From NCBI GenBank assembly GCA_963930655.1, contig OZ005621.1, positions 14,619,001 through 14,683,000 of the forward strand: a DNA stretch of 64,000 nt, written 5' to 3'. The position numbers were made by a program, and so were the translations under genes. Positions 60,588 through 64,000 of this stretch are shown here, in pieces. Numbering within the stretch: position 1 is the stretch's first letter; every line of letters begins with the position of its first letter. The notes under the pieces were generated by a model, which ran no database searches, was not told the DNA's origin, and saw nothing but the letters and a program-made list of their open reading frames with translations. This stretch comes from Myrica gale. Lineage: Eukaryota; Streptophyta; Magnoliopsida; Fagales; Myricaceae.

Positions 60588-62942
60588 TTATCCAGGGGGC
60601 ACATTTTCCATTCTCCGTGTGTCCCAGCTACCATGTCGAACAAAATTCATTGTCTGGTAAGAATAGCCATCCAAATCATACCCAAAAGATCTCATTTTAC
60701 TTAAGAGGTCCATGGCGTGCTTCCTATCTCTGGAACGAAGCACACAATTAAGCAGCCGCCGATATGTCTGTGGCATCATCGTGAAACCGTTCTCTAAAGT
60801 ATAAAGGAAGACATTTATTGCCAGTTCCAAATTCCCTTCGTGACATAGACCAAGAATCAGCTTCGCACAACTTGGGGGAGTAACAATGACCCTCGTTTCG
60901 GTAAGAACAGAAAATATCGTCATGGCTTCATTCACTCTTCTTGCCTGACACAACCCAATTAGTATAATGATATATGGCCCTAAATCAAAATTTTTCCTTT
61001 TATAATCCATTTGGAGTATGCCTCTTATCGCCTTTTCCACTTCCCCTTTCTCAAAATGTACCTCTACTGCTCTGATGGCTTCCTCTTCCCTGCCTGGAAG
61101 GTGCATCAGATACTTCAACCATAAACTAAAAGCTAACGAAACCTTTCTTCTCCTGCATGACCAAGTCATAAGCGATTTATACACATCAAAGCTAGGTGCA
61201 ATCCCGTTCTTCTCCATTTGATGGAAGACATCAAATGCATCCTCATCTCTGTCAAGTCTTTGAAGGCCATCTATAAGCGTTGCGTAAGTGATGCAATCTG
61301 GAGAGAGCCCTTTTAGTTGCAGGTCCTTGAAGAGCTTGAAAGCACCATTGACGTTCCCAGCCTTGCAGAAACCATTGATCAGAACATTATAAGTCGTGAT
61401 GTCGGGCATAACCCCACTATCATCAGCAAGTTGCATGAGAAGCTTGTAGGCCTTAAGAATTGCTCCTGATTCGCACAATTGCTCCACCATCCTTTGGAGG
61501 CTGACGCTATCAAGAACCCGATTGACACCCTGAGAAAGCCGAAGAAATAAGGAAGGATTTCTCCCTATCTCCATTTTGTAAAACAAAAGATGAGCTTCCT
61601 CAAGCTGGCCAGCCTTACAAAGTCCATCAATAAGAGCATTGAAAGTCCTGACAGAAGGAACACAATTAACCTTCTCCATCTCATTGAATATTTGTTGTGC
61701 CTCCTCCACTAACCCATTCCTACACATACCACAAATCAGAATGGTGTAAGTGCAGGCATTAGGGAAGCAATCCTGATTTGAAATCTCGAGTTGGAGAGAC
61801 CGAGCCTCATCCAAAAGACCCATATTGCAAAACCCTTTAATTAGAGCATTGTAACAATAGGTATCTGGAGCCACGTCCTTTTCTGTCATTTCACCCAACA
61901 ATTTCAATGCCTCCTGAACCCGACCTGCCTCCGATAACCCCCGAATCATTATAGTGTATAAAACAACATCGGGCTTGATGTCCTCCTTGATCATTTTTCT
62001 GAACCATGCTTGTGCTTCATTATGTCTCTTAGCTCTAAACAAACCATCAATCAAACAACTGTACCCATTGAGTCCAAGAGCAAACCCATCCCTCTCAAAG
62101 GTTCGCAAAAGTGCATAAGCTTCATCAAGCCTAGCTAATTTACAGAATCCATTAATTAAAGCATTGTAAGTAACCGCATCAGGGCACAGCCCACTCTCTT
62201 TCATCGTATTGAACAGTCGATATGCATCATGGGGCCTCTTTGCCCGACACAAACCACAAAGAACAATAGTATAAGTTTTCTCATTGGGCGATATACCCCT
62301 TTGGGTCATTTCATGAAACAGTTTCAATGCATCCTGAGTCTGGCCATTTTTGCAGATCCCAGTTAACAATATACCGTAAGTAGCTAAATCTGGACCACAA
62401 TTTGACTTCAACATATGATTATATACTGCTAACGCCAACAAAAGCACCTCCTTTTGAACCATAACATGCAATACGCAATTGTAAGTAACCACATCAGGAT
62501 TACAGTCGAAATCTTTCATTGTAGAGAAAGCTTCAACGGCCTTTTCGGCCTTGCCTATCTTAGCATATCCTGCAATCAACACTGAAAAAGCATTGGAAGT
62601 AATCGGAATACCGGAGTTCTTGAGCTCTTGGAGAGTTTTCCAGTACAGGTCAAAACCATTTTTTTCCCCGACAAGCATGTCAATGACAAGATGATCGGAG
62701 ACCCGGCTACGGAGGCGCTTTTCCCGCGTTGCCCAGATGAAGAATCGAAAACCCAATTGCGTGTTGGGGTGTTGTTGGATGACAAAGGAAACGATGCTGG
62801 CCGAGAGAGAGGGTAGTAGGCTTTCCAAGGCGTGTTCCATAGGATGATCGGCCTTATCGAGGATGGAAAAGACTAGGTTGGAGAGAGCAGTTTTTCGTCT
62901 GCCAGAAGAGGTGTCCCGAAGAAACCGAGTTGAGAGTTTCAT
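60588..62942 (-). CDS. P-class pentatricopeptide repeat protein (At1g79540-like)
   Basis: An intronless 784-aa frame starting MKLSTRFLRDTSSGRRKTAL, an Arg/Ser-rich N-terminus typical of mitochondrial presequences. From about residue 100 there are about 17 P-type repeats, for example TYGILLTGICKNGQTQDA, TYTIVLCGLCRAKRPHDA, TYNALINGFCKLARLDEA, CYNALIKGFCNMGLLDEA and TYNVLINGFCKAGNVNGA. No E or DYW extension is present. The arrangement, including the less regular region after LSQGVNRVLDSVSLQRMV, matches what I recall of At1g79540 (780 aa). It is expected to bind a specific organellar transcript; the target is unknown. It is in the same orientation as the neighbouring PPR gene, 1.5 kb away, but the two are not close duplicates of each other by motif text. 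Confidence 0.93.
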   Translation of the reverse strand: MKLSTRFLRDTSSGRRKTALSNLVFSILDKADHPMEHALESLLPSLSASIVSFVIQQHPNTQLGFRFFIWATREKRLRSRVSDHLVIDMLVGEKNGFDLYWKTLQELKNSGIPITSNAFSVLIAGYAKIGKAEKAVEAFSTMKDFDCNPDVVTYNCVLHVMVQKEVLLLALAVYNHMLKSNCGPDLATYGILLTGICKNGQTQDALKLFHEMTQRGISPNEKTYTIVLCGLCRAKRPHDAYRLFNTMKESGLCPDAVTYNALINGFCKLARLDEAYALLRTFERDGFALGLNGYSCLIDGLFRAKRHNEAQAWFRKMIKEDIKPDVVLYTIMIRGLSEAGRVQEALKLLGEMTEKDVAPDTYCYNALIKGFCNMGLLDEARSLQLEISNQDCFPNACTYTILICGMCRNGLVEEAQQIFNEMEKVNCVPSVRTFNALIDGLCKAGQLEEAHLLFYKMEIGRNPSLFLRLSQGVNRVLDSVSLQRMVEQLCESGAILKAYKLLMQLADDSGVMPDITTYNVLINGFCKAGNVNGAFKLFKDLQLKGLSPDCITYATLIDGLQRLDRDEDAFDVFHQMEKNGIAPSFDVYKSLMTWSCRRRKVSLAFSLWLKYLMHLPGREEEAIRAVEVHFEKGEVEKAIRGILQMDYKRKNFDLGPYIIILIGLCQARRVNEAMTIFSVLTETRVIVTPPSCAKLILGLCHEGNLELAINVFLYTLENGFTMMPQTYRRLLNCVLRSRDRKHAMDLLSKMRSFGYDLDGYSYQTMNFVRHGSWDTRRMENVPPG

Positions 62943-64000
62943 GGCTAAACGGAGGTGGCGGCGGCAGTGGCAGAACTCTCATTTGTGTACTGTTCGTATT
63001 TGAGCTGGATTGGATTGGAGTGGACGGGTTGGAGGGTTTTGTACGGGTTCTGCATGTGGGGGTGAAATGCTACACTGTTTATGCGGAGAGCAGAAATCGC
63101 TGCGAATAGCACAAGGGACTTCGGCAAAGTAGTGAGTTCGTTCTTCTTCCGCCAGACACAACACACGCTGAGACGTCGTATAAACGAAAATGTTAAGAAA
63201 TGAAAATTTACGATTTCACGCCCGTAAGAAGTGTTAAATAACGAATTTAAGATCGTACAGTTTAAAAAGTTACGGAGGCGCCAGAAACTTTGAAATGATT
63301 TCAACGGCCAAAATTTTTGAACAAAAATAAAAATCTTTACTACCGTTTTTTTAAAGGCTTAATATTCTCATAGCTCGTTATGCTATTTTAGTTCATTCTC
63401 TAATTAGTTTTTGTATAATTTTTTTTTGTCTTAAAATGATGTTTGAAGTACTCATATTTCCTGTTCGGGGTTTTCCCTCCACTCCAGAAGAACAGCAAAA
63501 TTCCTATGTGGCAATCTCTCTTCACTGTGCTCCGTTAGACTCCACATGACATCATCGATTCATCATTTTACACCTTGCTGTCATTTTAAAACAAATGCCA
63601 CGACACCTTAAAACAAAGTAGCATCCCGTCATTTTAGGTGGTTTATTTACCAAAATTTTGAAGAATATTTTTAAAATTTTAAGAATCTTTTGAATGTTGA
63701 ATTTTATTACGATTTGTGTAAAGTTTAAAATGTATATGTAAAAATTAGAAATTTTGAAATATATTTTTTTGTTAAAATTTTTAGAGTCCCAAATTTTTGG
63801 GCAAATAAACATGCCCCTTATTTATGAAAATTTCCATTTGTTTTTCTTTTTTTTTTCTCTATCCATTTCTGCTTTATTTATTTGATCCTTCCGTGTATTT
63901 GGTAACATCATGATATCGCTTAAAAAAATAAAAAACATCATGATATCATGTTCCCTTGCTCAAGAGCATATATCAAGATCCGATTCCAGCGCAAAACCCA
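62943..64000. other. 5' flank of the second PPR gene and AT-rich end of window
   Basis: The region just upstream of 62942 is probably 5' UTR and promoter, read on the minus strand. The frame 62945-63304 has no recognisable motif. From about 63300 the sequence is AT-rich with poly-T tracts and no gene. The repeated phrase 'aacatcatgatatc' near 63905 and 63935 is a small direct repeat. Confidence 0.5.

Overview
This is plant nuclear DNA, almost certainly from a eudicot. The evidence is long introns with GT-AG borders, two intronless P-class PPR genes, a 15-exon NADP-isocitrate dehydrogenase gene, and dense plant-type transposons (CACTA, hAT, MULE, Tourist, Ty1-copia). I cannot name the species. 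No rRNA, tRNA, CRISPR or bacterial feature was seen.

There are four intact protein-coding genes. (1) A nitrobindin/THAP4-like haem-binding beta-barrel protein, minus strand, 3 exons, 25712-29913. (2) An NADP-dependent isocitrate dehydrogenase, plus strand, 15 exons, 48244-51441, 416 aa, ending in Ser-Lys-Leu, which predicts a peroxisomal enzyme. (3) and (4) Two intronless PPR genes in tandem on the minus strand, 56566-59106 and 60588-62942, probably organellar RNA-binding proteins. The genes do not form a pathway.

About 1-25.6 kb is a transposon graveyard. A hAT-type element (1502-3202, perfect 8-bp target duplication) carries a captured Raf-like kinase exon. A locally duplicated unit appears as three copies (A about 4400-6967 plus 11209-12010; B about 13055-14317 plus 19607-21575; C about 23505-25580). 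Copies A and B contain broken exons of an AP2/TOE-type transcription factor. Copy A is broken by a degenerate CACTA element (about 6968-11208, DUF4216 relic), itself hit by a solo copia LTR (7527-8820). Copy B is split by a complete-ended CACTA element (14318-19606) that has picked up host gene pieces, including dymeclin exons.

From 30.3 to 37.5 kb lies a MULE with long terminal inverted repeats of about 310 bp. It carries a broken MuDR transposase and a convergent GRF-zinc-finger ORF, with a Tourist MITE, a retroelement fragment and a hAT MITE nested in it. From 38.1 to 42.1 kb there are solo LTRs and a LINE ORF1 relic. From 42.1 to 48.0 kb a long-inverted-repeat element is split by a Sirevirus-like copia element that has gag but no pol (42654-47452, LTRs about 1.25 kb). 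Its right arm ends only about 0.2 kb before the IDH start codon. From 48 kb to the end the region is gene-bearing with few insertions.

All exon borders, target duplications and motif matches were read by eye. Family names rest on recognised motifs, not on database searches.
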